Part shown: positions 37,108 to 44,512 of the stretch, piece after piece
Position numbering within the stretch: the first letter of the stretch is position 1
How the letters are laid out: every line of letters begins with the position of its first letter
NCBI GenBank assembly: GCA_001464915.1
Contig: LNED01000017.1
Coordinates: forward strand, 186,001-250,000
DNA length: 64,000 bases
From: Sphingomonadales bacterium Ga0077531
Lineage (GTDB): Bacteria; Pseudomonadota; Alphaproteobacteria; Sphingomonadales; Sphingomonadaceae
Direction of reading: 5' to 3'
Position numbers and translations under genes: made by a program
Notes under the pieces: model-generated
Database searches by the model: none
What the model was told of the DNA's origin: nothing
The model's input: only the letters and a program-made list of their open reading frames with translations

Positions 37108-37335
37108 ATGGGCAGTAAGCGACTCGAAACGATGGCTGATTATGCACGGCACCATTACAAGCTGAGGATTGAATGTGATTGTGGACGCGTGGTGCTGGCC
37201 GATCCGCACAAGATCATCGCCGCCTGCCAAGCGCGCGGCATAAACTACAGGCTAGAAGCGGTAGCAGCACGATTGCGCTGCGAGCGATGCGGGCGAAAGC
37301 CTTGGCGAGTGGGGCCGGGGCTAGGTGGGGCTTAG
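37108..37335 (+). CDS. small zinc-ribbon-like protein
   Basis: A 75-residue protein with two cysteine pairs, CDCGR near residue 23 and CERC near residue 58, separated by a helix that includes a single cysteine (IIAACQARGIN). The spacing suggests a zinc ribbon. It ends KPWRVGPG. Similar short proteins occur on phage-like elements of sphingomonads as far as I know; the function is unknown. A second ATG at 37132 (MADYARHHY) could also be the start. Confidence 0.6.
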   Translation: MGSKRLETMADYARHHYKLRIECDCGRVVLADPHKIIAACQARGINYRLEAVAARLRCERCGRKPWRVGPGLGGA

Positions 37336-37343
37336 TTGGCCCA

Positions 37344-38048
37344 TTACCGCCCCCGGTATGGCTCGCAGGCGATCCCGTCACCATCGCCGTCCATTTCCGG
37401 ACGATAGCCCGGCTGGCCCCTGTAAAGCGGTGCAGCGCCAGCCGCGCGCGCATCGTTGCAGTTTCGGAAATATGTGCTCGATCTGGCGGGGCTAACGGGG
37501 CGTGATTGCACTGCTTCCTGCCTGCGCTCTCGCGCCAGATTGCGCTCAATTTCCGCAACCTCAGCGCGACTGGCTGGGTCGCTCGCCCGAAACTCGGCTG
37601 GCGTCTGAAACGCGCCTCCCCAAATGCCCAACCGCAGATTGCGGGCCTGTTCCGCTGCTAGGACGTAGTCCGAGCCGAATTGCTCCAGTGCGATGGCAAG
37701 TCCGGTGCGCGCAATCACATCGGCGAGGTCAAGCCTGCCAACGGAGCAAATGGCGACCGGCCTGCCGTAGCGGTCTATATCGCGCTGTTCGCAATTCACC
37801 CTTTGGCCAGCAATAAGGCTCTCAAGCAGGGCCTTCGCTTCCGCACCGCACGCCCAATCTTTTGCTTCGCGCTGGCAAGTTTGGGCGGCTTCTGGAGCAT
37901 CGATCCCAAACAGGCGAACCCGCCCCCCGCCGAAGTCGAGCGTGTCCCCGTCAACCGCGCGCGGATTGCCGTAAATGATCTGGGCCTGAGCTTCCCCTAA
38001 TGGAAATGAGATGGCCAGAATCGAGAGCAAGAGCGGCAAAGCGCGCAT
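37344..38048 (-). CDS. secreted thermonuclease-like nuclease with excalibur domain
   Basis: A 234-residue SNase with a signal peptide (MRALPLLLSILAISF, cleavage after AQA). Active-site residues are complete: VDGDTLDF, VRLFGIDAPE and RYGRPVA, supplying the Asp-Asp-Thr metal site and the two catalytic arginines. The C-terminal excalibur motif DGDGDGIACEPY could bind calcium. It should degrade DNA or RNA outside the cytoplasm. The chromosome carries a related but catalytically changed copy at 6371-7087. As cargo it could help with nutrient capture or act against foreign DNA; that role is inference. Confidence 0.88.
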   Translation of the reverse strand: MRALPLLLSILAISFPLGEAQAQIIYGNPRAVDGDTLDFGGGRVRLFGIDAPEAAQTCQREAKDWACGAEAKALLESLIAGQRVNCEQRDIDRYGRPVAICSVGRLDLADVIARTGLAIALEQFGSDYVLAAEQARNLRLGIWGGAFQTPAEFRASDPASRAEVAEIERNLARERRQEAVQSRPVSPARSSTYFRNCNDARAAGAAPLYRGQPGYRPEMDGDGDGIACEPYRGR

Positions 38049-38171
38049 TGGCGAGGGTCCCTAAGCCGTTGGGGATAAACCGCTAGTCTCTACCCCATTA
38101 GCGTAACCATATGATAAACTGAAAGGCGGGGATAGGCAGGCCAGCCGACAAGCGCGCTTCCCACGTGCTTC

Positions 38172-38207
38172 CCCGCTTCACCCTTGGGAGCCGCGAAGGG
38201 AAGCGGG
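38172..38207 (+). promoter_or_regulatory. hairpin covering the ribosome-binding site of the 521-residue gene
   Basis: CCCGCTTC (38172-38179) pairs with GAAGCGGG (38200-38207). The purine-rich GAAGGGA that precedes the ATG at 38211 overlaps the right arm. Folding would limit translation. Confidence 0.35.
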
Positions 38208-38210
38208 CTT

Positions 38211-39776
38211 ATGACCGGGAATGAACAAGCCGACTGCGATATAATCAGGCTGCCTAACGCTGTCCGCGAAACTATAGCGTCCTTGAAAGCGATCATCGGA
38301 GACAGAGACCCCGCGCCATGGCGGAAGGTGTCAGATGGAGAGTTTCCGGAAATTGCAGAGGACGAACTAGACGACCGTGTCCGCCTCCAGAAGCTTGGAA
38401 GCAGGGCCATTGCCACCCTTCAGCGATCTCTTCTTAATGGGGAGTTGAGGGCCTGTTTTCGAAAAAATGGGGCGGCAAGAGAGATACCCGGCTGGGCTTG
38501 GGAGGGCGCACAGGGCGTAGAAAATGTTTGGTTTCATGGAGTTCTAGCCCTTGACCCTCAGCTACCATTGGAATGGGACAGCTGGTCTGGTGAGTTGGTC
38601 TATCTTGAACGAAACTCCCTAGAAAAATGGATCGAATGTCAGACGTTTGACGATGACGCTACATATCCAGAAATGCCGGAGCCTTGGGATTTAACCACCA
38701 AACCGGACCTTGTAAGCAAAAGGCCTCCACCTGCGCAGCCATTCGTTGGGCTATCCGAAGCACTCTCATGGATTGCCTTTCGTTTTTCCATGAACCGGGA
38801 CCAGCTAGACCAGAAGGCCTATCGCGCAAGCACGCTTTCGAGTGACCCAATGGCCGACTTAGCGGGCGCAGTGGCTCAACTTACTGTAAAGGCGAGCGGC
38901 GGACAAATTGCTTTGCGTGGCCGATATTATGAAAGGCACTCAGTTAAAGACAGCGACGTGCTCACTGAGGCAATTGACCCGGTTCGTCTGGAGGACTTTT
39001 CGCAGTTTGACATCCTCAACGATGGTTTGCGTTATGGCCAAGGGCTGACTTGGAGAAAGGGAAACAACTCACTCGATAGGATCATGCAGGGCCGCGTGGA
39101 CTGCTATCGGGCCGTAAAGGTGAGCCGCGCGGACCTTCTGAAATGCTTCCCGGCTGAGGATGACCTCACGCGCGCACTTTTATGGCCAATCCCGGCAGCA
39201 CTGCCGGGTGTTGGTCCCGTCATGAAGCTTGACGAAGCGCTGGCGCTTTTGGCCACTGGCAAACCTGCAAATGATTTGGAACTGTGGGCGAACAATGATG
39301 GCGACATCGAGGCTCGCAGTCCTGATGGAAACCTTCAGTTGCACCGGCAAAAATCATTGTGGGCCAGCGGCGTTATGCACGGTGCGCTCCGAGATGGGAC
39401 CTTACAAAGCTTCGTTTTTCAGGCGGACCAACCGGTGCTAGCCGTTCCCCGCCTTTATTGGGAGGGGGACAACCCTCAGGCGATACGCCACACCTTCAAT
39501 CACAATCCGATGGACGGCGATCCTATCGGTTTACCGGTGCTTTTAGGCAGGGCGCAATTACATGCTTGGCTTGCCACCGTCCCGGCATTTCAGCCACAGG
39601 ACGGTATCCGCCCCAAATACGAAGATGTAGTTGAATGGTGCAAGACTTGGCTTTCTTTAGGGAAGGGAAGTGGCATGAACAAAGCTTGGCAGGCATTTCA
39701 AGCTGAGCCAAAATATCAGGGTCTATCGCGCGACGATGTATTCCGGCCTGCATGGCGTGAAGCTAAGTTGAATTAA
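38211..39776 (+). CDS. uncharacterised 521-residue element protein
   Basis: I do not recognise this protein. It has no signal peptide or membrane helix and is acidic and tryptophan-rich. Residues 1-110 are helical with charged repeats, about 170-260 contain VGLSEALSWIAFRFSM, and the C-terminus reads WCKTWLSLGKGSGMNKAWQAF followed by GLSRDDVFRPAWREA. No P-loop, nuclease or protease motif was found. Base composition is lower in G+C than the replication genes beside it, so it may have come separately. It sits between the secreted nuclease and the AlpA regulator, where such elements often carry accessory or defence genes; that role is unproven. A TTG at 38184 would lengthen it by nine residues. 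Confidence 0.65.
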   Translation: MTGNEQADCDIIRLPNAVRETIASLKAIIGDRDPAPWRKVSDGEFPEIAEDELDDRVRLQKLGSRAIATLQRSLLNGELRACFRKNGAAREIPGWAWEGAQGVENVWFHGVLALDPQLPLEWDSWSGELVYLERNSLEKWIECQTFDDDATYPEMPEPWDLTTKPDLVSKRPPPAQPFVGLSEALSWIAFRFSMNRDQLDQKAYRASTLSSDPMADLAGAVAQLTVKASGGQIALRGRYYERHSVKDSDVLTEAIDPVRLEDFSQFDILNDGLRYGQGLTWRKGNNSLDRIMQGRVDCYRAVKVSRADLLKCFPAEDDLTRALLWPIPAALPGVGPVMKLDEALALLATGKPANDLELWANNDGDIEARSPDGNLQLHRQKSLWASGVMHGALRDGTLQSFVFQADQPVLAVPRLYWEGDNPQAIRHTFNHNPMDGDPIGLPVLLGRAQLHAWLATVPAFQPQDGIRPKYEDVVEWCKTWLSLGKGSGMNKAWQAFQAEPKYQGLSRDDVFRPAWREAKLN

Positions 39777-39801
39777 AGCAGTCGTTTGGGTCGCGCGGAA
39801 A

Positions 39802-39821
39802 GTCGCGCGATGTTGCGCGAC
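39802..39821 (+). promoter_or_regulatory. inverted repeat upstream of the AlpA-type gene (possible operator)
   Basis: GTCGCGC and GCGCGAC form 7-bp arms around GATGTT, and a third GTCGCGCG copy lies just upstream near 39790. It sits about 70 bases before the regulator's start and could be its binding site or a weak terminator of the upstream gene. Confidence 0.3.
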
Positions 39822-39861
39822 AGCACTGCTGGGCCGCGCGATTTTGCTGTGGCTTATTCGC

Positions 39862-39883
39862 CCTCGTTCAATCCAGAACGAGG
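39862..39883 (+). promoter_or_regulatory. hairpin enclosing the ribosome-binding site of the AlpA-type gene
   Basis: CCTCGTTC (39862-39869) and GAACGAGG (39876-39883) pair perfectly over 8 bp with a 6-base loop. The GAGG at the end of the right arm is the likely Shine-Dalgarno sequence, seven bases before the ATG at 39891. Confidence 0.45.
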
Positions 39884-39890
39884 TGCTCAC

Positions 39891-40079
39891 ATGCAGTCCA
39901 ATAAACCTGAACTTCCCAAACTCGCCTATTCGATCCGCGAGGCGGTGACAGCTACCAGCCTTAGCAAGACGACCCTCTACGCCAAGATTGCCGCGAATGA
40001 GTTGCGCGCTGTCCGCGTTGGCGGGCGGACCGTGATCCCGGCGGAATCTCTCCATGCACTTATCCATGGGGAGGGCTGA
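39891..40079 (+). CDS. AlpA/excisionase-type helix-turn-helix protein
   Basis: A 62-residue DNA-binding protein with a winged MerR-like helix-turn-helix: YSIREAVTATSLSKTTLYAKIAANEL followed by the wing RAVRVGGRTVIPAESL (both within residues 14-55). Proteins of this type act as excisionases or activate integrase genes in P4-like elements. It opens the five-gene replication operon (39891-42663). The ATG at 39891 follows a GAGG held in a hairpin. Confidence 0.8.
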   Translation: MQSNKPELPKLAYSIREAVTATSLSKTTLYAKIAANELRAVRVGGRTVIPAESLHALIHGEG

Positions 40080-40081
40080 GC

Positions 40082-40285
40082 ATGGGCCATTATCAGACCC
40101 CAAAAAATGAAACCCCGCTGGCTGCAACCGGCGGGGCTTCGTGCAATCAACTTAGCGGCTGCTTGCAAGAATCCCTTACCCTGTCCGTATACCGCGCTCA
40201 ACACCTTATCGCCGAGCACGGCATTCGCCCGGACCTCGCCGCTATGGTGGCGAGCATTGCATTCGGGGGGAACGGCAATGGATAG
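40082..40285 (+). CDS. small element protein of unknown function
   Basis: A 67-residue protein that starts two bases after the AlpA-type stop. The second half, SVYRAQHLIAEHGIRPDLAA, forms a probable helix-turn-helix-like stretch, and the end MVASIAFGG is hydrophobic. The next gene overlaps its end by 8 bases. The position and spacing argue that it is real; I cannot name a function. Confidence 0.5.
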   Translation: MGHYQTPKNETPLAATGGASCNQLSGCLQESLTLSVYRAQHLIAEHGIRPDLAAMVASIAFGGNGNG

Positions 40286-40589
40286 CCCCTATCCCGATGC
40301 ACCCGGCGCGAAGGGGCCGGATGGCACCAGCCAAGAGGCGGCGGCTGCAATCCAGCCGAGCGTTAATCGCCTTCGCCGCCTTGCCTTGCGGACGCTGGGC
40401 CAGCTTGGCGCGGCGACCGTGCTTGAAGCGGTCCCGGTCGCCGGAGTGCCCCGCGAAAGCCTCCAGCCGCGTTTCTCGGAACTCAGGGCCATGGGCCTTG
40501 TGGAAGCGACCGGCGAGCGGCGGCGCAATCCGAGCGGCAAGAACGCGGCTGTCCTGAGGCTCACGGACGAAGGGCGGGCGGTGCTATGA
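40278..40589 (+). CDS. winged-helix-like regulator of the element
   Basis: A 103-residue protein with a probable winged helix-turn-helix between residues 30 and 100: RLRRLALRTLGQLGAATVLEA, then RESLQPRFSELRAMGLVEATGER, and a wing ending VLRLTDEGRAVL. The pattern is that of marR/phage-type two-state regulators, where the second helix reads DNA. It overlaps the gene before it by 8 bases and the primase gene by ATGA, so it is translated with them. Confidence 0.65.
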   Translation: MDSPYPDAPGAKGPDGTSQEAAAAIQPSVNRLRRLALRTLGQLGAATVLEAVPVAGVPRESLQPRFSELRAMGLVEATGERRRNPSGKNAAVLRLTDEGRAVL

Positions 40590-41524
40590 CCGATGCTGTC
40601 TCCACCTTCATTGATGCCATGCAATCGGCTGGCATTCGCCCGCTGGAGCCTATCGCGCACAAGCTGGCGGCGGGGCAACCTGTCCGTTTCCGTGCTGAGG
40701 GTGACAGGCCGGGGCGGCGCAACGGCTGGGCGGTGCTCCACCTTGACGGAGTCCCCGCCGGAGTGTTTCGCCATTATCGGCTGGGCATTCGATCGATCTG
40801 GCGCGCGGGGAGTGATCCTCGCGCGCTGACACCAGCCGAGCGGCGGGCTATTATGGCTAAGACGCAAGAGGCTGAGGCGCGGCGCAAAGCGGAAACGCGG
40901 GCAAAGCAGGGCGCGGCGGCGCTTGAGGCTCAGGCGCTTTGGAAAGCGGCGGAAAGCGCGGACCCGGCGCATGGATACCTCGCCGCCAAAGGCCTCGCCC
41001 CGTTCGGTATCCGGCAATCGGGCGCGGCGCTGTTGGTGCCAATGTTTGATCCTGCTTTCAGGATATGGAACCTCCAGCGCATCGCAACCGATGGCGGCAA
41101 GCGGTTCCTCCCCGGCGGGCGCATTGAAGGGCTGTTCTGGCCCCATGCCATGCATCTTGCCGATGGCAGGCCTTCGCCCGGTCCATTGGTGATTGGCGAG
41201 GGCTTTGCGACCGTGGCGGCAATCCATGAGGCGACCGGATATGCGGTTGCCGCTGCCATGTCCGCGCGCAACCTGGAGCCGGTCGCAAAAGCAATGCGCG
41301 GGCTGTTCCCGGCGCGGCAAATCATCATCGCGGCGGATGATGACTGTCACCTAGCTGAGAATATGGGCCTAGCACTCGCCACAAGCGCCGCTGAGGCGAT
41401 TGGCGGGCTTTTGGCTATCCCTAGGCCTGAAACCGTTCTGAGCGAATCTGGGGCCGATTTTGCGGACCTCACGCGCGCGGACGCGGCGGCGATTATCGCG
41501 GCAACCCTGACAGGGGAGGCCTAG
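40586..41524 (+). CDS. Toprim-domain primase
   Basis: A 312-residue phage/plasmid-type primase. The N-terminal part has RRNGWAVLHLDGVPAGVF, seen in primases that precede RepA-type helicases. A coiled, alanine/arginine-rich segment follows (residues 90-125). The Toprim domain lies near residues 205-285: the glutamate motif in LVIGEGFATVAAIHEATG, then AAMSARNLEPVAKAMR, and the aspartate cluster IIIAADDD. It should make primers for replication of the excised element. The helicase gene begins two bases after its stop. Confidence 0.82.
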   Translation: MTDAVSTFIDAMQSAGIRPLEPIAHKLAAGQPVRFRAEGDRPGRRNGWAVLHLDGVPAGVFRHYRLGIRSIWRAGSDPRALTPAERRAIMAKTQEAEARRKAETRAKQGAAALEAQALWKAAESADPAHGYLAAKGLAPFGIRQSGAALLVPMFDPAFRIWNLQRIATDGGKRFLPGGRIEGLFWPHAMHLADGRPSPGPLVIGEGFATVAAIHEATGYAVAAAMSARNLEPVAKAMRGLFPARQIIIAADDDCHLAENMGLALATSAAEAIGGLLAIPRPETVLSESGADFADLTRADAAAIIAATLTGEA

Positions 41525-41526
41525 CC

Positions 41527-42663
41527 ATGGACGGAACAATACGCGCGCGAATGGACTTTGCGCAAATTGACCCCGGCGAGGCGAGCGAGGCCATCGCGGC
41601 GGCGGCAATCGCAACGCTCGATTGGGCGGCGCTGGCCAACGTGAAACCCGCGCCTAAGGCCTTCGTCATTCCCGGCTTTGCACCAGCCGGGGAGGTGACG
41701 CTTTTCAATGGCGCGGGAAGCGCGGGCAAGTCGCTGCTGGCGCAACAGTTGGCGACCGCGCTTGCGGCTGGAGTGCCGACGCTTCGGTTAGACATGGGGC
41801 AAGCCCCGGCGATATACCTCACGTGCGAGGATGACGAAGGGCAATTGCACTGGCGGCAAGCGCATATCTGCGAGTCGCTGGGCGTGCCGATGGCCAGCCT
41901 TGCGGGCAAGCTGGAGGTGGCAAGCCTCAGGGGTGCGCTCGATAATGCGCTAGGCGAGGCGGGGCCGGACGGGGAGTTTATGCTGTCCGCGTCCTATCAT
42001 CGCATCGCCGCATTGATCCGGCGGACCGGGGCCAAGCTGGTGGCGCTCGATAACGTGGCGCACCTGTTCCCCGGTAACGAAAACGACCGGGGCGAGGTGA
42101 CGCGTTTTATCAATGCTTTGAACCGGCTGGCAGGCGATAGTGGCGCGGCCATCATCCTGCTGGGCCATCCCAACAAATCGGGCGATGACTACTCAGGCTC
42201 TACCGCTTGGCTTAACGCGGTGCGGTCGCAATTTGTAATCGAGCACGATCTGCAATCAGATATGCGGACGGTCACGGTCGGCAAGGCCAACTATGCCCGC
42301 AAGGGCGAGCGGCTGCGCTTCGCATGGATGGATTGGGCTTTTGTGCATGAGGATGAATTGCCGCCCGATACGGCGCGCAAGCTGGCCGAAACTGCGAATG
42401 CTCACGCGGGGAATGATGCGTTCCTGAGGTGCCTTGCGCTTTGCACCTCGCAACGGCGGAACGTCTCGCATCAGCCGGGGAGCAATCACGCGCCCAAGGT
42501 GTTCGCTGCAATGCCTGAGGCCAAGGGGATGAAGCGGGCGGACTTCGCCGCCGCAATGGAGCGGCTGCTGTCCCTCAAGGTGATCGAATGCGATGCAGAG
42601 TTGTGGCGCGGACCGGACCGCAAGTCCCGGCGTGGTATCCGGCTGGTGGAAGGCGCGACATGA
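41527..42663 (+). CDS. RepA-like RecA-fold helicase/ATPase
   Basis: A 378-residue RecA-fold ATPase of the RepA/RSF1010 type, thought to form a hexameric replicative helicase. The P-loop is FNGAGSAGKSLLAQQLATAL (near residue 62); Walker B is KLVALDNVAHLF (near 165). AIILLGHPNKSGDDYSGSTAW is the family's sensor region, and NYARKGERLRF follows. The C-terminal 90 residues have a small wing domain. It is the last gene of the operon, and the TGCGGCGA repeat array starts 46 bases after its stop. Confidence 0.85.
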   Translation: MDGTIRARMDFAQIDPGEASEAIAAAAIATLDWAALANVKPAPKAFVIPGFAPAGEVTLFNGAGSAGKSLLAQQLATALAAGVPTLRLDMGQAPAIYLTCEDDEGQLHWRQAHICESLGVPMASLAGKLEVASLRGALDNALGEAGPDGEFMLSASYHRIAALIRRTGAKLVALDNVAHLFPGNENDRGEVTRFINALNRLAGDSGAAIILLGHPNKSGDDYSGSTAWLNAVRSQFVIEHDLQSDMRTVTVGKANYARKGERLRFAWMDWAFVHEDELPPDTARKLAETANAHAGNDAFLRCLALCTSQRRNVSHQPGSNHAPKVFAAMPEAKGMKRADFAAAMERLLSLKVIECDAELWRGPDRKSRRGIRLVEGAT

Positions 42664-42708
42664 GAACGGTAAGGTTACGGCAAGGGTGCGCTAAGGTCGC
42701 ACTAAGGC

Positions 42709-42810
42709 TGCGGCGACCCCCTTGCGGCGACCCCCTGCGGCAAACGCGGCGACCCTCTCCCTCTCGTTCTCGGCAATTCGTGCGGCGACTCTGCGGCGAA
42801 GGTGCGGCGA
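42709..42810 (+). repeat. array of TGCGGCGA direct repeats (candidate iterons/origin)
   Basis: Exact TGCGGCGA copies start at 42709, 42723, 42781, 42792 and 42803. Near-copies are at 42736 (TGCGGCAA) and 42745 (CGCGGCGA). Spacing between the clustered copies is 11 to 14 bases, about one helical turn. All point in the same direction. The array fills the 214-base gap between the RepA-type helicase and the next gene. A stem (GCGGCC/GGCCGC) follows near 42839-42856. Iteron arrays beside replication genes mark plasmid origins; that role is an inference. Confidence 0.6.
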
Positions 42811-42877
42811 CCTCCCCCCTTACTAACGTAACGCGGGCGCGGCCTTGGGGGCCGCCGCGTCCCGCTAGAAAGGACAT

Positions 42878-43567
42878 ATGATGGCAAAGGCAAAGACCGG
42901 AACAAGCGCGGCGAAGGCGAAAGAGGCCAACGTCCTCACAGTGAAAGGCAAAAGCGATGCCGAGCGTAACCAACTCATGGCCGAATTATCCCTGACACCC
43001 GGCGCGCGACACGCTGCCATCGCATCCGGCTACGCAACTGGATTGATGACCGGCGCTCACGAACTGCCCATGCCCGCGAGATTAGGCGTGATCGGCGAGG
43101 CGATGACTAAGGCGCGCGCTGGTGACAAAGCAATGGCCAGCGAGATGCTGGCGGCGCAAGCCGTGGTGCTCGACACCATGTTTACGGAACTTGCGCACCG
43201 CGCCGCAAACAATCTGGGCCAGTATATCGATACGGCGGACCGTTACGCGAGACTTGCGCTCAAGGCTCAGGCGAATTGCCGCGCGACACTGGAGGCGCTG
43301 GCGAAGCTGCACCAGCCGCGCGAACAGACGGTGAAGCACGTTCACGTGAATGAAGGCGGGCAAGCGATTGTCGCCGAACAATTCCACCAGCACACCGGGG
43401 GGAAAGAAAATGGAAATTCAAACGGACAATCCCATGCAACCGGACCGGCTGGCGAAAGCCCCGCGCTGCTTGGCGCGGACTCGGAAGGGAACGGAGTGCC
43501 AATCCCCGGCGGTGACGGGCCGCAAGCGTTGCCGGATGCACGGCGGAACAAATCCCGGCGCACCTAA
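42878..43567 (+). CDS. conserved phage/element protein of unknown function
   Basis: A 229-residue protein that starts with a lysine/alanine-rich tail, then a helical domain (residues 35-155) with LTPGARHAAIASGYATG and LAHRAANNLGQYIDTADRYARLALKAQ. The KHVHVNEGGQAIVAEQFHQH segment near 165 is a pattern I associate with phage-like elements of alphaproteobacteria. The last 53 codons overlap the next gene in another frame. ATG codons at 42878 and 42881 follow AAAGGA; either may be used. Function unknown. Confidence 0.72.
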   Translation: MMAKAKTGTSAAKAKEANVLTVKGKSDAERNQLMAELSLTPGARHAAIASGYATGLMTGAHELPMPARLGVIGEAMTKARAGDKAMASEMLAAQAVVLDTMFTELAHRAANNLGQYIDTADRYARLALKAQANCRATLEALAKLHQPREQTVKHVHVNEGGQAIVAEQFHQHTGGKENGNSNGQSHATGPAGESPALLGADSEGNGVPIPGGDGPQALPDARRNKSRRT

Positions 43568-43667
43568 GGGAAACCGTAACGCTTGGAAGCATGGCGGGCG
43601 ATCTGGCGAGACTGAGGGAGCGGCGCGGTTGCTGAGAGCGGTTGCGCGACTGGTGAGCGGGCGGTGA
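43410..43667 (+). CDS. HGG-type small element protein, overlapping the upstream gene
   Basis: An 85-residue protein with CLARTRKGTECQSPAV, then RKRCRMHGGTNPGAPKGNRNAWKHG, split here at its conserved centre HGGTNPGAPKGNRNA. Cysteine and histidine spacing suggests a small zinc site. This HGG/GNRNA motif is common on phages and islands of alphaproteobacteria; the role is unknown. Its first 158 bases lie inside the gene at 42878-43567 in another frame. Its C-terminus EGAARLLRAVARLV is echoed twice downstream. Confidence 0.7.
   Translation: MEIQTDNPMQPDRLAKAPRCLARTRKGTECQSPAVTGRKRCRMHGGTNPGAPKGNRNAWKHGGRSGETEGAARLLRAVARLVSGR
43606..43664 (+). repeat. gene-end repeat, copy A (within the HGG gene)
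   Basis: This is the reference copy: the last codons of the HGG gene, read as EGAARLLRAVARLV. The core TGAGAGCGGTTGCGC lies at 43633-43647. Degenerate copies are at 44457-44508 and 45069-45144. Confidence 0.55.
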
Positions 43668-43762
43668 AAAAATTGTGGAAATTTCCGGCGTAATTAGTGC
43701 TTTATAAAGTCGCGCCAGATAATCCGCACCGCGCTCAATTCCGAGCACTCAAAGGGTCAACT

Positions 43763-44383
43763 ATGAAATTTGCTATTATCGCAAGCGCTGCTGCTGCTGT
43801 GGCATTTGCATCTCCCGCCATGGCACAAGAAGAAAGCACTGCTGGGGGCAAGATCGTTGTCGGCGCTGTCGTTGGGATCGATAGCGTCAACGCTGAGTTC
43901 GACGGAATCTCCGACAGCGAAGAAGACTTTCTCGCAGGGGTGACGATTGGTTACGATTACGAAACCGAAAGCGGCCTCGTCTTTGGCGTGGAAGCTGAAT
44001 ACACTGATTCCAACGTCGGTGTGTCAGCCGTCGACGTCTTCGAAACTGGTGACCGGGTTTCGGTAAACGCTGGCCGCGATCTCTATGCTGGTGCTCGTCT
44101 CGGCTACAGGACTGGCCGCAACGGACTTCTTTACGTCAAGGCAGGCTACACCGACGCCTCAATTGAGGGCGAATATGACGATGGCACCGGCGAGATCGCT
44201 GATGAAGTCTCGTTTGGCGGGTTTCGCATCGGTGCTGGTGGCGAGATTGATCTCAGCTCAAATTATGCCATTCGTCTGGAATACCGTTACTCCGACTATG
44301 GAAACATCGAAGCTTTCGGCGTCAACACCGGACTCGGCGTAAGCCGGAATCAAGGCGTTGTGACTTTCCTCGGAAAGTTCTGA
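43763..44383 (+). CDS. outer-membrane beta-barrel protein
   Basis: A 206-residue outer-membrane protein of the OmpA-like/porin-opacity type. The signal peptide ends PAMAQ. Alternating hydrophobic strands follow, for example GVTIGYDYETESGLVFGVEAE (strand pair near 60-80), LYAGARLGYRTG and YAIRLEYRYSDYG, and the chain ends in phenylalanine (FLGKF), the recognition signal for BAM. The eight-strand barrel size fits the length. It lies between copies A and B of the gene-end repeat and is followed by a long hairpin. Confidence 0.85.
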   Translation: MKFAIIASAAAAVAFASPAMAQEESTAGGKIVVGAVVGIDSVNAEFDGISDSEEDFLAGVTIGYDYETESGLVFGVEAEYTDSNVGVSAVDVFETGDRVSVNAGRDLYAGARLGYRTGRNGLLYVKAGYTDASIEGEYDDGTGEIADEVSFGGFRIGAGGEIDLSSNYAIRLEYRYSDYGNIEAFGVNTGLGVSRNQGVVTFLGKF

Positions 44384-44406
44384 AGCCTGTCAGAGGTTAA
44401 ACAATT

Positions 44407-44439
44407 GGGCCTCGCAACCGAAGATTGGTTGCGAGGCCC
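44407..44439 (+). terminator. 13-bp perfect hairpin after the barrel gene
   Basis: GGGCCTCGCAACC and GGTTGCGAGGCCC pair perfectly with a 7-base loop, 23 bases after the barrel gene's stop. No U-run follows on either strand, so it may protect the 3' end rather than terminate on its own. Confidence 0.55.
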
Positions 44440-44456
44440 TAATGCTAACGCGGTCG

Positions 44457-44508
44457 ATCATTCGGCTTCACGACTGTTGAGGGCTTTGGCGCTGCTGGTT
44501 GAGTGGGG
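44457..44508 (+). repeat. gene-end repeat, copy B (non-coding remnant)
   Basis: In one frame it reads SRLLRALALLVE, matching the end of the HGG gene (ARLLRAVARLV). It has no start codon. It shares TGAGGGCTTTGGCGC (44478-44492) exactly with copy C. Confidence 0.55.
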
Positions 44509-44512
44509 TGCG

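Noticed and set aside
36982..37230. 82-codon minus-strand frame
   Set aside because: It lies opposite the zinc-ribbon gene, whose cysteine pairs make that the better reading.
42709..42810. CRISPR array
   Set aside because: The repeated unit is only 8 bases with irregular short gaps. No CRISPR-size repeats, spacers or cas genes exist in the window.
42588..42881. 97-codon frame on the plus strand across the TGCGGCGA array
   Set aside because: Its arginine-rich repeats come from the DNA repeats, and it begins inside the helicase gene. I treat the region as non-coding.
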